From Aspidapion aeneum (taxonomy: Eukaryota > Arthropoda > Insecta > Coleoptera > Brentidae), in contig OY755039.1 of assembly GCA_963576565.1 (NCBI GenBank), forward strand, positions 23,267,102 through 23,331,101: a DNA stretch of 64,000 bases, written 5' to 3'. Made by a program: the position numbers and the translations under genes. Below, in pieces: positions 11,259-23,500 of the stretch; within the stretch, counting starts at the first letter, position 1, and the number at the start of each line of letters is the position of its first letter. The notes below the pieces were generated by a model, which was not told where the DNA came from, searched no databases, and worked only from the letters and a program-made list of their open reading frames with translations.

Positions 11259-11509
11259 TCCCCTAACATTTTAGCTAATGAACTATGTACTATGTTTTGT
11301 GTTTATAGGTTATGTTAATTTACTTACAGTTTTTGGAAAAATTGATATAAGAAAACAGAAAATATTATTATAATTGTTTTATGCACTCTATATTCTTTAT
11401 TTTTAATAAGTTTTTATTAATTTTGTATTTAGGATTGGTTTTATATTCACAGATTTTATTTTTTGTTTCCGCAAAATGGCTGCACACGAACACGGCCAAA
11501 CAGCGAATC

Positions 11510-11522
11510 TTTAGTATATTAT
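11510..11522. repeat. LINE target-site duplication, right
   Basis: Second copy of the 13-mer found at 6046-6058. Confidence 0.85.
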
Positions 11523-12202
11523 AAACAGCGGTGACGATAAACTTTAAAAAAAAAGTAGTGTCTATGATTTAAATAGGTAGGTAATTGGTTATGTGAAGTA
11601 TCCATCACTGTCAATCAAATAACATTGATTGGCAAAAATGTCTACGCCATACGTTTTTTTCTCATCTGGTGACGTCATTACAAATGCGTATAATTTAGAC
11701 TATACTATAGTTATAGTGTACGTGTTAATATAACTAAAAACTGAAATATATTTTATTCAACTCCAGACGAAATTACCTTTCGTTTAATACCACACAAGCC
11801 ATGTTTTGACTTGAACTCAAATTTTTGAAATCTAACCCCACCCTTAAAAAAAAAACCAAAACTAAAATGTATTTTGTTTAACTCCGGACTCAATTACTTT
11901 TCGTTTGATATCACACACGCCATATTTTTATGTAAACTCTAATTTTTGAAATTTACCCCCACCCTTTCTCTATAAAAAAAAACTGAAATATATTTTGTTT
12001 AACTCCAAACTCAATTACCGTTCGTTTGATATCACACACGCTATATTTTCACATAAACTCTAATTTTTTAAATCTACCCCCACCGATATATTTGGCTTGT
12101 GGTTGGTGGATTGTGTTCATTTTTAAGTGGGACTATCTCGACTTAAGATTCAGCCTAGGTACCAAATTTCATTAAAATCGGCCAAGCGGTTTTTGAGTTA
12201 TA

Positions 12203-13254
12203 TACATACATACATACATACATACATACATACATACATACATACATACATACATACATACATACATACATACATACATACATACATACATACATACATA
12301 CATACATACATACATACATACATACATACATACATACATACATACATACATACATACATACATACATACATACATACATACATACATACATACATACATA
12401 CATACATACATACATACATACATACATACATACATACATACATACATACATACATACATACATACATACATACATACATACATACATACATACATACATA
12501 CATACATACATACATACATACATACATACATACATACATACATACATACATACATACATACATACATACATACATACATACATACATACATACATACATA
12601 CATACATACATACATACATACATACATACATACATACATACATACATACATACATACATACATACATACATACATACATACATACATACATACATACATA
12701 CATACATACATACATACATACATACATACATACATACATACATACATACATACATACATACATACATACATACATACATACATACATACATACATACATA
12801 CATACATACATACATACATACATACATACATACATACATACATACATACATACATACATACATACATACATACATACATACATACATACATACATACATA
12901 CATACATACATACATACATACATACATACATACATACATACATACATACATACATACATACATACATACATACATACATACATACATACATACATACATA
13001 CATACATACATACATACATACATACATACATACATACATACATACATACATACATACATACATACATACATACATACATACATACATACATACATACATA
13101 CATACATACATACATACATACATACATACATACATACATACATACATACATACATACATACATACATACATACATACATACATACATACATACATACATA
13201 CATACATACATACATACATACATACATACATACATACATACATACATACATACA
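12203..13254. repeat. (TACA)n microsatellite, about 263 units
   Basis: About 1050 bp of apparently uninterrupted TACA units, followed by about 40 bp of cagacaga-type repeats. The four long open frames on both strands are artefacts, because no TACA frame contains a stop. It sits at the same family X site where copy 2 has a CAGA array. Confidence 0.97.
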
Positions 13255-13340
13255 GACAGGAGACAGACAGATAGACAGACAGAGAGACAGACAGACGGCG
13301 TAACAAAAAAGTTTCAAAATCATCTGAAACGCAAAGATAT

Positions 13341-13904
13341 ATAAAATACTCTGCCAATATATGGGCCCCTAAGCTCACACTAGGTACTATAGTTATAGTG
13401 TACGTGTGAGCTAATATAACTAAAAACTGAAATATATTTTATTTAACTCCAGACTAAATTACCTTTTGTTTGATACCACACAAGCCATGTTTTGACTTAA
13501 ACTCAAATTTTTGAAATCTACCCCCACCCTTAAAAAAACAAAAAACTAAAATGTATTTTGTTAAACTCCGGACTCAATTACCTTTCGTTTGATATCACAC
13601 ACGCCATATTTTCACTTAAACTCTAATTTTTAAAATATACCCCCACCCTTTTTTTTAAATAAATTAAAATGTATTTTGTTTAACTGCAGACTCAATTACC
13701 TTTCGTTTGATATCACACACGCTATATTTTCACATAAACTCTAATTTTTGAAATGTACCCCCACCCTTTCATTTGGTTTCTGTTCGGTGGATTTTGTTCA
13801 TTTTTAAATGGGACCATCTCGACACAAGACCCAGCCTAGGTACCAAATTTCATTAAAATCGGCCAAGCGGTTTTTGAGTTATGCGCGTTGGTCGTTACAG
13901 ACAT

Positions 13905-13999
<95 letters not shown>

Positions 14000-14080
14000 T
14001 ACAGACAGACAGACAGACAGACGGCGCAACAAAAAAGTTTCAAAATCATCTGAAACGCAAAGATATATAAAAAATTTTGA
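13341..14080 (+). repeat. Family X repeat, copy 2, uninterrupted
   Basis: Complete-looking unit: actctgccaat start, AGCTCACAC palindrome (13370-13412), three roughly 115-bp units (13423-13540, 13541-13660, 13661-13770), a ggtggattttgttcattt block, then aaatttcattaaaatcggcc directly before the microsatellite, then acggcgcaacaaaaaagttt and an aaacgcaaagatat tail. It serves as the empty-site reference for copy 1. No frame of interest. Confidence 0.8.
13897..14022. repeat. (CAGA)n microsatellite
   Basis: About 30 CAGA units with two CATA interruptions, at the same internal site as the TACA array in copy 1. Confidence 0.95.
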
Positions 14081-15533
14081 AATCGGAGCAACTTTTTTTT
14101 TCTCGAAAAAATTAGGATCACCATAGCTCACACTACTATAGTATAGTATATGTGTGAGCTAAAATTTTGAAATCGGAGCAACTTTTTTTTTCTCGAAGAA
14201 ATTAGGATCACCATAGCTCACACTACTATAGTATAGTACATGTGTGAGCTAATTTTATTTTTAAGATACCATTCGCAGCGGTCCGGCTGTTATTAACCAA
14301 CTTTACTTAAAGTTGTTTAACTTTAAAAAAACAAAAACTTAAATACATGAAGTTTTGTGACTATACAGGTAGGAATCAAGCTTATAAATTCAAAGTATCA
14401 TTTTAAAACAAATTACCTATCTACAGGTTGAGAAAAAAAACATAATAAGTTTTTGAAATATATTTTTGAAACTGACAGGTGAGATTATTTTCTTAATTGA
14501 ATAGTATAGATCGAACGATTTGGCGTATTTTTTCTATTCAGTCCTTAATTAAAAATAATATTGGTTTTCGAAAAACACATAAAAACTGGTTTTTGGGACA
14601 TTTGAGATATCTAGTAAAGCAGCAGAAATATGTAGGATATATAGTCGAACCTCTATAACTGGAGAGTTCGAGTTATAGAAACTCGAGTTACATAGGTTAA
14701 AATACATGTAAAAACTGCAGGGACCGCCTAAAAGGTTCGAGTTATAGAGCGGTTCAGTTATATAGGTTCGAGTTAGAGAGGTTCGACTGTATCTTTAATC
14801 ATAGCTAATGACTAAGTAAGTATACAAAAATCACTCGGCAGTTACGAGTCTTTTTAGAATTTTCCTTATTTGACTAGGCTAATTGGACGATAGCGCAAAC
14901 AACATTTTTGGTGTGATTTGACCAAATACGTTAGAGCATAAATATGGGGCATACCCATGCATTCTCACACGCGATGCTTGAAGTCAGGATCCCTATTTAA
15001 TTCTTACTGTTCCTTTTTCGGGTACACAGGATTTCGGTTACTGCACATGCGTCAGTTTTGGTGGTTTTGGAACATACTCCATTATGTCATTAATTAGAAA
15101 AAATACGCCAAATCGTTCGATCTATACTATTCAATTAAGAAAATAATCTCACCTGTCAGTTTCAAAAATATATTTCAAAAACTTATTATGTTTTTTTCTC
15201 AACCTGTAGATAGGTAATTTGTTTTAAAATACTGATACTTTGTATTTATAAGCTTGATTCCTACCTGTATAGTCACAAAACTTCATGTATTTAAGTTTTT
15301 GTTTTTTTACAGTTAAACAACTTTAAGTAAAGTTGGTTAATAACAGCCGGACCGCTGCGAGTAGTATCTTAAAAATAAAATTAGCTCACACATGTACTAT
15401 ACTATAGTAGTGTGAGCTATGGTGATCCTAATTTTTTCGAGAAAAAAAAAGTTACTCCGATTTCAAAATTTTTTATATATTTTTGCGTTTCAGATGATTT
15501 TGAAACTTTTTTGTTACGCCGTCTGTCTGTCTG
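14024..15533. mobile_element. Long inverted repeat element
   Basis: Left arm 14024-14536 and right arm 15095-15533 are inverted copies at very high identity, running through gctcacactactatagtata, gcagcggtccggctgttatt and gatcgaacgatttggcgtat. The left arm carries an extra duplicated block of about 83 bp (14080-14162 against 14163-14245). The outer parts of both arms are family X tail sequence. The centre holds a pogo-like MITE. No transposase is encoded. It could be a non-autonomous DNA element that inserted in a family X palindrome, or an inverted duplication. Confidence 0.75.
14643..14789. mobile_element. pogo/Tc1-like MITE
   Basis: 147 bp with inverted ends yagtcgaacctctataac, flanked by TA at 14641-14642 and 14790-14791. 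The interior repeats the gttcgagttatag word. It is nested in the loop of the long inverted repeat. Confidence 0.75.
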
Positions 15534-16173
15534 CCAACAAGCCAAATATATCGGTGGGGGTAGATTTAAAAAATTAGAGTTTATGTGAAAATATGGCGTG
15601 TGTGATATGTGATGGGAAGAGCGCCGCTGCCCATTACACACGTAATTGACAGTGCGAACTCTGACCTTTGTCGTAAATTTGTAAGATTGTTATTTAGTTT
15701 TACCTTATTTATGTAGCTTTGATTTTACGACAATAAAAGCATTAATTGACAATTGTTAAATGTTTAGGATTATGTCTATTATTTTTTTCTAAAAACTGGT
15801 TGATTGGGTCAAAATTTATCAAATTGTGGATTAAAATTTTATTATTCTAAAACTTATTGTGCAGATTTATTCTGGGCTGCATGAAGAGAGTTTAATGGCA
15901 TCTATAAACCACTCTTAACTTTATTAACAAATTATAAAGAAAAATACACGTAGTTACCTATGGAATGGCACTCCCTTACTTCTTCCGGACATTTTTTCAC
16001 AAACCCCACATATGTTTTACATGCTTTTTTTTCTCATTTTTCACCGAAAAATACATAATTTTACACGAAAAACGCAAAAAACCGCAAAATGTCAATATGA
16101 CCTCCACCGACATAGCAGCTATGTGTCTACATGACAAAACGCACATGAAAATTCGCATCCGCGAATTTAAGTA
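15534..16173. other. Family X fragment, then no gene
   Basis: 15538-15605 is the inverted end of a family X unit (cggtgggggtagatt type). The remainder to 16173 is AT-rich, with no credible reading frame. Short frames here have no recognisable domain. Confidence 0.4.
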
Positions 16174-16755
16174 TTGTTCATACTCGTCTTAGTCTTTTGT
16201 TTTTGATTAGTCTTTGTCCTTTGATTAGTCTTAGCTGTCTTAAAAAAATCGGCTGTTCATACTCGTCTTTTGTTTTTGATTAGTCTTAGCCATAACCCAC
16301 TGAAAAAAAAACAATTTCAGTAAAAAGGCCCTCTTCAAAAGTCATTTTCTACACAAAACAATCTTATTTAACCTAATCTGTGCACGAAACACAGACACGA
16401 AAGAACAAAAGCGAAAAAGAAACAAAAAAACAAATAAAATTTTGAGGTTATGTTGAGGTTTTCTGTTAAAAACATGATTAGTGGCGGTAAATTCAAAATT
16501 TCGGCCGCGCGCTTGCGCTCTTCGGACGCTCTGTAAAAAAAAACAACAAATATCAGGTGATGTCTGTCACTCGTCTTAGTCATTGTCCTAAGGATTGAAA
16601 GTTGGCAACTCTTAAGACAAAGACTAATCAAAAACAAAAGCAAAAGCATTGTATGAACACTCCCATAAGAAACAGTGGTTTTAACTTTCTTATGACAAGA
16701 CATATGACTAAACCAAGACAAAAGACTAGACAAAAGACGAGTATGAACGATCCAT
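16174..16755. mobile_element. Word-repeat inverted element D (cttagtcttttgt words)
   Basis: Ends begin gttcatactcgtctt and contain several copies of a tttttgattagtctt word at 16180-16290. The complement (aagactaatcaaaaacaaaa, aaaagacgagtatgaac) lies at 16595-16755. The middle has a short GC-rich stretch near 16500-16530 and no gene. The frames here arise from the repeats. Confidence 0.65.
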
Positions 16756-16884
16756 TAAATTTGCCATTGTTTTCAAAGCCAGCTATAAGCGCTTTACTTT
16801 TCGATTCTTTGAACATGTATTTATGCCATAACTTATTTGGATTTGACCTATTAAAAAAATTAACTTAAACGAAATCAAGTTTTA

Positions 16885-17431
16885 GTGCAGGCGCTAGTGG
16901 TATTTGAGTATGCAAAATATTAGGACCGCAGTTTGACAATGGATCCTAGCCGAGAATAGATCACAGACTACAGATCCGGATGTTGCCGTGCCAGTTTTTG
17001 GTCCAATTTTTTTATCTTTAAGACTATAAGAGAAAATGTTATTGTCGCCATTAAAGATAATTACATATTTTTCCCCCAAAAAGCTTAGTTTTTGTGAAAA
17101 TTTGAAAAATATCCAAAAATTCGAGGTTTTGGAAGGTTGGGGGCTTTTTTGGGGGTCTTTGCAGCTAAAATTTAAAAATTTTATATAGTTATATTTTAAG
17201 GTTAGATTTTACACATTTCTGATCCATTTGTGTCATTGTGGCTTAAGGGCAATTTTAACTTAGTTAAGTTTTCAGAAATTCAAACACGACTACAAGAATA
17301 AAAAAGATAAAAAAAATGCACCAAAAACAGGCCCGGCAACATCCGGATCGTTAATTTGTAACTTATTCTCAGCTAGAATCCATTTTCAAACTAAAAATAT
17401 TTTGCATATTCAGCTACATCTAGCGCCTAAA
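16885..17431. mobile_element. Inverted-repeat MITE with about 130-bp ends
   Basis: Left end (from aggcgctag) and right end (ctagcgcct) are inverted copies. They share tatgcaaaatatt, gatccggatgttgccg and ccagtttttggt-type blocks at roughly 75-80 percent. The interior is AT-rich with no coding frame. No target duplication could be fixed. Confidence 0.7.
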
Positions 17432-17941
17432 CTATTTATGGACCTAGTACTTAAGCCCTGGTCTTTTAGATCCTATTAAATACTGTCGTCAGTGAATTAA
17501 AGGACACGTAGAAAAAATAATCGTTACAAGTTTTTGAAATGTGGAGTGGATAAGAACATCGTGACTGGGAAATTTTCGGAATTTTTCTCGCTAACAGCTG
17601 CATCCAAGAATATAATATATGATAAATGTCTACTTTCTCGCGGAGGTGGCACTTATAAATAAAGAGAGATGCCCCCGTAAAGTCGGCTTTTATGCTCCAG
17701 ACGAATAAATCAAGGGTTTATCAAAAAGCGATAACGACAAAATGAAAAAAAAAACTGACCAAAGTACGACTGCTTGGAAATGTTCTTTTCGGAAATAAAT
17801 TTCATTAAAACACATACAGAGTGACGGTCTGTTTAGGGTTACCATATTAACATTATGCAATATTCTGAAACTGGTAGCTCCAGCTGGCCAGTGCGTTAGT
17901 CCGCTCGTCACGTCAAGTAACTTAGGAATCTCGCTTCCTAC
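17432..17941. other. No gene seen
   Basis: Sequence between two inverted elements. There is a short open frame on the minus strand (17911-17690) but no recognisable domain. Confidence 0.3.
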
Positions 17942-19499
17942 AATTAGTACAATGAATAGAGGAGTTTTACCCTACAAAAGGTCCGGTAGTTCTGAATTTT
18001 GGATATGTTATTAAGGTCGAAAGGGTAGTTAAAAATCTCCATTACCCCCACCGCTGTGCTTCCTCCGCCATCTTGAAAAAACCATAAAAAATTGGCACTT
18101 TTGTAGTTTTTTGCCTGTAACTTCGTTCCAGTACACTAAATCGCAAAAAGAGTTTTATGAAATTTTTTAGAGGATATAATTATCTACAATTGAGTGGTAC
18201 TATGGTTGTTCTGCGAGCAGTAGGAACGGAGCTAGGTAATTTCCAAAAATGACTAAAATCACGTGCTTGGGCAAATTTTCAGATTTTTTCTAATTTAGAC
18301 GGCATAAGCTCCAAAATACTTTGTTCTAGGGTAAAAGTTTTAAGAACATATCTTGTAGAAAATTCTATCAGCTACAAAATCCATTCTTTAAATGTATTTT
18401 TAAATATTGTAATGGAGTGGGAGTACCTTTTAACTTAAAGTGAGTAAGTTAGAAAATAATATTTTTTTAAAATTTAGTGCTTTAAACGGCACGTTTTTTA
18501 TTTATTTTTATTTTTTTCTGTAAATTTAGTGACGTACAAAAAGGTAAGAGAGCTTAGGGGTCAAACACCTCCTTAAACTAACCACCTCTTTAAAAACCCC
18601 CCTAGACCCCCCTAAATCTAACATATTTAGGTCTTCTCAAATTTTCTCAAAAAATACGCTTCTAAGAGAAAAATGTGTAATATACTTTATTGTAGACAAT
18701 GAAATTTCCTTTTGAAAAAGGTACAACTCGATGGAGGTCAACTATTTATAAACTCTTCAGCGGCGTCTGTTAATTGAAGTAATTTAAAAAAGTAAAAAAA
18801 TATCCATGTTTTTTCCATGATTTATTCGATTTTTTTTAAAACCAAGGTTTATAGAACAAAATGTGTTATACATTATTGTAGCAAATAAAATTTCCTTTAA
18901 AATGCTGTCCAAGAAAGTCGGATTAGTTTCATGGTTATAAATTCAGAGGCGCCCGTAAAGTTAACCAATTTTAAAAAATCACAAATTAAAATATTTTTGT
19001 TACAAGTTTTATCTAATTTTTTCAAAAACTAAGCCTAATTTATAAAAATGTTACGATGCACTTTATTGACAGTAAAATTCTCTTTTCAACGGTGTTCGAT
19101 GGGGTTTGACTTACAACGAACCCGCCAGGGACGTCCGTAAATAGGGGCCATTTAATTAATTTTTTTTAAAATTATGTTTTGCACAGGTTTTATTTGATTT
19201 TCTGAAAACCATGCCCTTTATCAAAAAAATTGTTTTTTACTTCATTGTAGATAATAAAATTGCCTTTTAAACGTTGTGTAACATGGTAAAAAATATTTCA
19301 TATCTACCGCTCCAGTGGTGTGCTTAATTTAAAACAATTTTTTTAACTTAACCGAACCGAACCAAAAAAATTAATTCTGTTACATATTTTATTCGATTTT
19401 CTTAAAAACCAAGCCCTTTATCAAAAAAATGTGTTTTATACCTTATTGTAGACAATAAAATTTACTTTTAAATGGTGTATAACCAAGTCGGATTGGTTT

Positions 19500-19504
19500 C
19501 ATGG
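19500..19504. repeat. BEL target-site duplication, left
   Basis: catgg before the 5' LTR, identical to 26648-26652 after the 3' LTR. Five bp is usual for BEL/Pao. Confidence 0.9.
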
Positions 19505-20165
19505 TGAACAAGTTTCCCAACTTGTTTTTATTTTTGTAAATAATTATATTCTCTAATTTTCCCTTAAAATTAGAGAAGCTATCTCTCTTAGTTTTTAAAT
19601 ATTTTTGGGTTACATTTTCTACGCTTACAAGCGTTTCTAGAATATTATTTTGATTTACTTTACGCTATATCTTTCCATATTTTAAATTTAAACTTCGCGC
19701 GCTTCTTCCAGCAATGAAGGATTTGAGATAAGCGGCTAAATTCGTCCTAGCAGACGAGAACGCCGATTGTCTGGGCGAACAACTCAACCACGCGCCACGT
19801 GCAAGGAAAGTCACCGCACCGCTATCATTTTATATTAAAATTGTGGAAACTATTAATTTTACGCTTTAGTTTATTAGATATTAGTGTTTGGAACATTTTG
19901 AACTATAGAACAATGGAGAGTCTGGTACTTCGCGTATAATCAGGCTGGCCAGCCAAGTAGCTACCAAAGACATCTAATGGTAAGTCGTTTCTTGATAATT
20001 TTTCATTGCTGCGCTATTTTTAGTATTTAAGTTTTTAGGCTCTTTTTTCCCTGTTGGAGCCCTGTGGAAAGATACAGTCCCTCTTAACTCCCCCACGTTT
20101 TTCTCGAGCTATCTCGAGTGGTCCTTCGGTATATTTTATTTTCTACAGAAGGCCTAACCTCACCA
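19505..20165 (+). repeat. BEL 5' LTR
   Basis: 661 bp, starting TGAACAAG and ending CACCA. It differs from the 3' LTR at only two positions that I can find (19745 T/G and 19942 A/G). It should contain the promoter and polyadenylation signals, but I cannot place them exactly. Confidence 0.95.
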
Positions 20166-20167
20166 TT

Positions 20168-20184
20168 TGGTCCAGGTTCGAGCC
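20168..20184 (+). promoter_or_regulatory. Candidate primer binding site
   Basis: TGGTCCAGGTTCGAGCC, two nt after the 5' LTR. TGG is the complement of a tRNA CCA end, as expected for priming of minus-strand synthesis. I did not identify the tRNA. Confidence 0.65.
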
Positions 20185-20544
20185 TGATAACAGGACCCCG
20201 GGAAAAATTAAAGTCTAAATCGCATTTTGTTAAAAATAAAATTTTTAATAAATACGCATGACCTTGATCTTTTTGCTGTGCTAGCAGTAAAAATAACAAG
20301 TAAAAAAGTACCGAACGCGCATTGTTTTCGCGCATTTCCTACCTCTTTTTGGTTTGGCGTCACCTGCACGTAGGAAAAGTTTCCACCACATCGCTGTAAA
20401 GGATATTAGAGAGGTAAATGAGACTTGTTTACATTTTTTATCGCCTATTTTCTTTTCTTTTTAAACGCTTTTAATTTTTAAATATTAAAAATTTCGGAAA
20501 CTAATCGTTCACCTGTTTTAACGGAGTTTTTTAAAAACATTACA

Positions 20545-23500
20545 ATGAGTACGCAACTTAAGAAGTTAGAAGCACTCCGTAATGTGCAACATAATCGCAT
20601 TAATACTCTTCGTAACTTAGCTTATGCTTGCCTAACGGATGATACAAAAAAACCATGTTTACAGGTTCGACTTATCGACCTTGATGAAATGAAAGAAACA
20701 TTTTTTATTTATCAGAATCAAATAATAGAGGCTTATTCGGCAAGTCCGGAGAGACTGGAAGAAGAAAATGAACGCCTTACTGAGTTTGACGACAGCTTCT
20801 ATGATATTAAAAGAATTCAAAAACAACTATTTGAGGTGAAAATTGAAGCTCCTCAACCTCAAAACTTAACGCAAATTTCAAATTCTTCTGATCCAGACCG
20901 CTTTATGGCGTCTTTAATGCCAAGACTGCGCATTGTCGAATTTCATGGCGACATCACTAAGTTTCCAACCTTTCTAGATATGTACAATAGTTCTGTACAC
21001 AATAATCCTAGTATTCCTACAAACGCTAAATTTAATTTGTTACTGTCCTACCTAAAAGGACCGCCTTTAAACGTAGTTAAACACTTACAAATAACCGACG
21101 CTAATTATATAATCGCTTACAATACGCTTCTAAAACGCTATCATAACCCCCGCTTATCGGCTCAAACTTATTGGCGCTCCGTGTATAATTTTCCCGCTCT
21201 CAAAGACGACAATCCAGAAACGCTGCGCACGCTGCTTGATGTTTTTTCAGAAAACATTGAGGCTTTAAAAACTCTAAATTACGACACTGATCAATGGTGT
21301 TTTCCGCTCGCCAACATTTTACTAGATAAATTGCCTGAGGTACTACTTTCGCGCTTTGAACTAGCTAATTCTAGGTCTAATGAAATGCCCAAATATCAAG
21401 AAATTTATAATTTCCTTGAAACTCAATGTAATTCGCTTTATTCGCTACAATCTAAAAATAGATTTAAAAATAATAAACAATTTAATAAAAATAACGCCTC
21501 GCCTTATTATACAAAAACGCTACTTGGTACGGAAAATACTCATTCTAAAGATAGATGCGCTTTTTGTGATTCTAACACACATTCAATATATTTATGTCAC
21601 GCATTTAAAGGTAAATCTGCCTACGAACGCTATTCTTACGCTAAAAATAAAAAACTATGTTTAAATTGTTTAAGCTCAATACATTTAACAAATTCTTGTC
21701 AAAGTCTACGCTCATGTCGCTATTGCCCTGGTAATCAAAGACATCACTCATTAATTAATTTTGAGCGAAATTCTAATTACTTTAATTCTCAAAATCAAAA
21801 TAGATCACATTTTGATGCTAACGTGAATTTCTCACACAATCTCTCTAATATTTCTCCCAACGCGTCTCCAAGTAGTGCACCACGTGGTTACTTGACCAGC
21901 CAGCAAAGTTTTAGATCCCCGGCTACTGGTTGTCCGCTTCAAAATTACTCTACTCAAACTAATTTCCCTGAAAGTGCCTCTCATCAAAATAATCAAAATT
22001 TTACTTCGACGTCTTCTAATTCACAAGTACCAATCGCAACTCCTTCGGGTTCTAACCCCACGCATTGTGGTTTTATTTCTGCGCAATCGCAAGTTTTATT
22101 GTCAACTATCCTAGTAAAAATTCAAGATGTCCGCGGTAACTTTCAAACAGCTAGAGCCGTGTTAGACAGCGGTTCGCAAAACACTTTTTGTTCTCAAAAA
22201 TTAGCGCAACAATTGGGCCTTCCAAGACAACCCTTATGTTCAAATATACAGGGGGTTGGAGGCAACTCTCTTACTTCTGATCTAGGATCGATTTTTATTA
22301 AAATTTGTAATTTTCAAAAACCAGATATTTTTGTGTCTACGCAAGCGATTATTTTGCAAAAGGTTTGTACTGATTTACCGTCAGTAAAAATAAATACAGA
22401 AAATTGGCATTTTATAAAAAATTTACCCTTAGCAGATCCCACTTTTTACAACCCTTCGCCTGTAAATTTACTAATTGGTATGGATCTATTTCCACTAATT
22501 ATACAGGGTGAAAAAATCGCTAGCGATGATCCAAATCATCCCTTTGCTATGGGAACTATTTTCGGCTATATTTTGATGGGACAAATAAATCAACCCTTAA
22601 TTTCTACCCCGCCAATTAATGCTCTTTTTTGTCAAAATGAAAATGACTCGCTTTCGCAATTAATTTCAAAATTTTGGGAAACCGACTGCGTCCCCCAAAA
22701 AACTCATTTGAAACCAGAGGATGAAATTTGTGAAAATTATTTTAAACAGAGCGTGTCGCGTAATCAAGACGGCCGGTATACTGTCTCCCTTCCCTTTCGC
22801 ACATCTGAAAATCCACCGCAGTTTCCCGCAATAAAACAAGTCGCGCTAAATCGTTTCTTATCTTTAGAAAAAAAACTGCTTCGCGATAAAAACTTGTATT
22901 GTGAATATTCTAAATTTATGAATGAATATTTGGAATTGGGTCATATGGACTATGACTCAGAAAAAGAAGACGATTCAGACAGCTATTTTATTCCACATTT
23001 CGCTGTTGTTAAAAATGAAGCTATCACTACTAAGACAAGGGTAGTTTTTAATGCGAGTATTACTGACCCTTTTACGCATATTTCGCTTAATCAAGTATTA
23101 TTATCGGGTCCAAAACTACAAAAAGATATTATTCAAATATTATTACATTTTCGCCTTAACCCTGTGACGCTCACCTGCGATATTCAAAAAATGTATCGTG
23201 GTATAAATATCAACCCTGATCATCAAAAATACCAAAAAATATTTTGGCGGTTTAACCCTAATGAAAAAGTTTCCGTTTTTAAACTACGAACTGTCACTTA
23301 CGGAGTGAACTGTTCACCATATCTCGCTTTACGCACCCTTCAGCACTTAGCTGAGTCCGAATATGATAACTACCCTCACGCTGCTCAAGTTATACTTAAC
23401 GATACCTATATTGATGACGTCACTACTTCATGTAAAACGGTTCAAGAGGCGTTAAATTTGCAGCATGAGCTTACGGAGTTATTAGGAAACGCTGGCTTGA

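Larger units (their letters stand above)
6059..11509 (-). mobile_element. Full-length LINE of the I/Jockey group with RNase H
   Basis: A 5451-bp non-LTR retrotransposon on the minus strand, bounded by a 13-bp target duplication. Order from its 5' end (11509): a 5' untranslated region of about 290 bp, ORF1 with zinc knuckles (11222-10073), ORF2 with apurinic-type endonuclease, reverse transcriptase and RNase H (9975-6376), and a 3' untranslated region of about 315 bp ending near gaatcagaatcaaa. Both ends reach the duplications, so it appears complete rather than 5'-truncated. Both ORFs carry several breaks, so this copy is dead. It sits inside a MITE inside family X. Confidence 0.88.
5999..11700. 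mobile_element. 238-bp TA-flanked MITE split by a LINE
   Basis: Ends are inverted repeats of about 31 bp (gtcyaaattatacgcatttg followed by taatgacgtca), flanked by TA at 5997-5998 and 11701-11702. Removing the LINE and one copy of its target duplication leaves about 238 bp. The same family X position at 13383-13400 is uninterrupted, which confirms the insertion. Tc1/mariner-type MITE by duplication and size. Confidence 0.85.
5945..13340 (+). repeat. Family X repeat, copy 1, interrupted
   Basis: Comparison with copy 2 (13341-14080) shows that this is one repeat unit cut between 5998 and 11701. Its start (actctgccaat, 5957) and AGCTCACAC palindrome lie left of the cut. Three roughly 115-bp tandem units (about 11738-11855, 11856-11979, 11980-12084), the aaatttcattaaaatcgg block, the microsatellite and the ccgaaacgc-type tail lie right of it. 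Copy 2 begins immediately after the tail, so the two units are head to tail. No protein is encoded. The class is unknown. Confidence 0.75.

Noticed and set aside
12127..13378. Long open frames of YIHT or MYVC repeats on both strands
   Set aside because: They are the TACA microsatellite translated; the repeat has no stop in any frame.
13808..14131. TDRQ or CLSV repeat frames
   Set aside because: Translation of the CAGA microsatellite.
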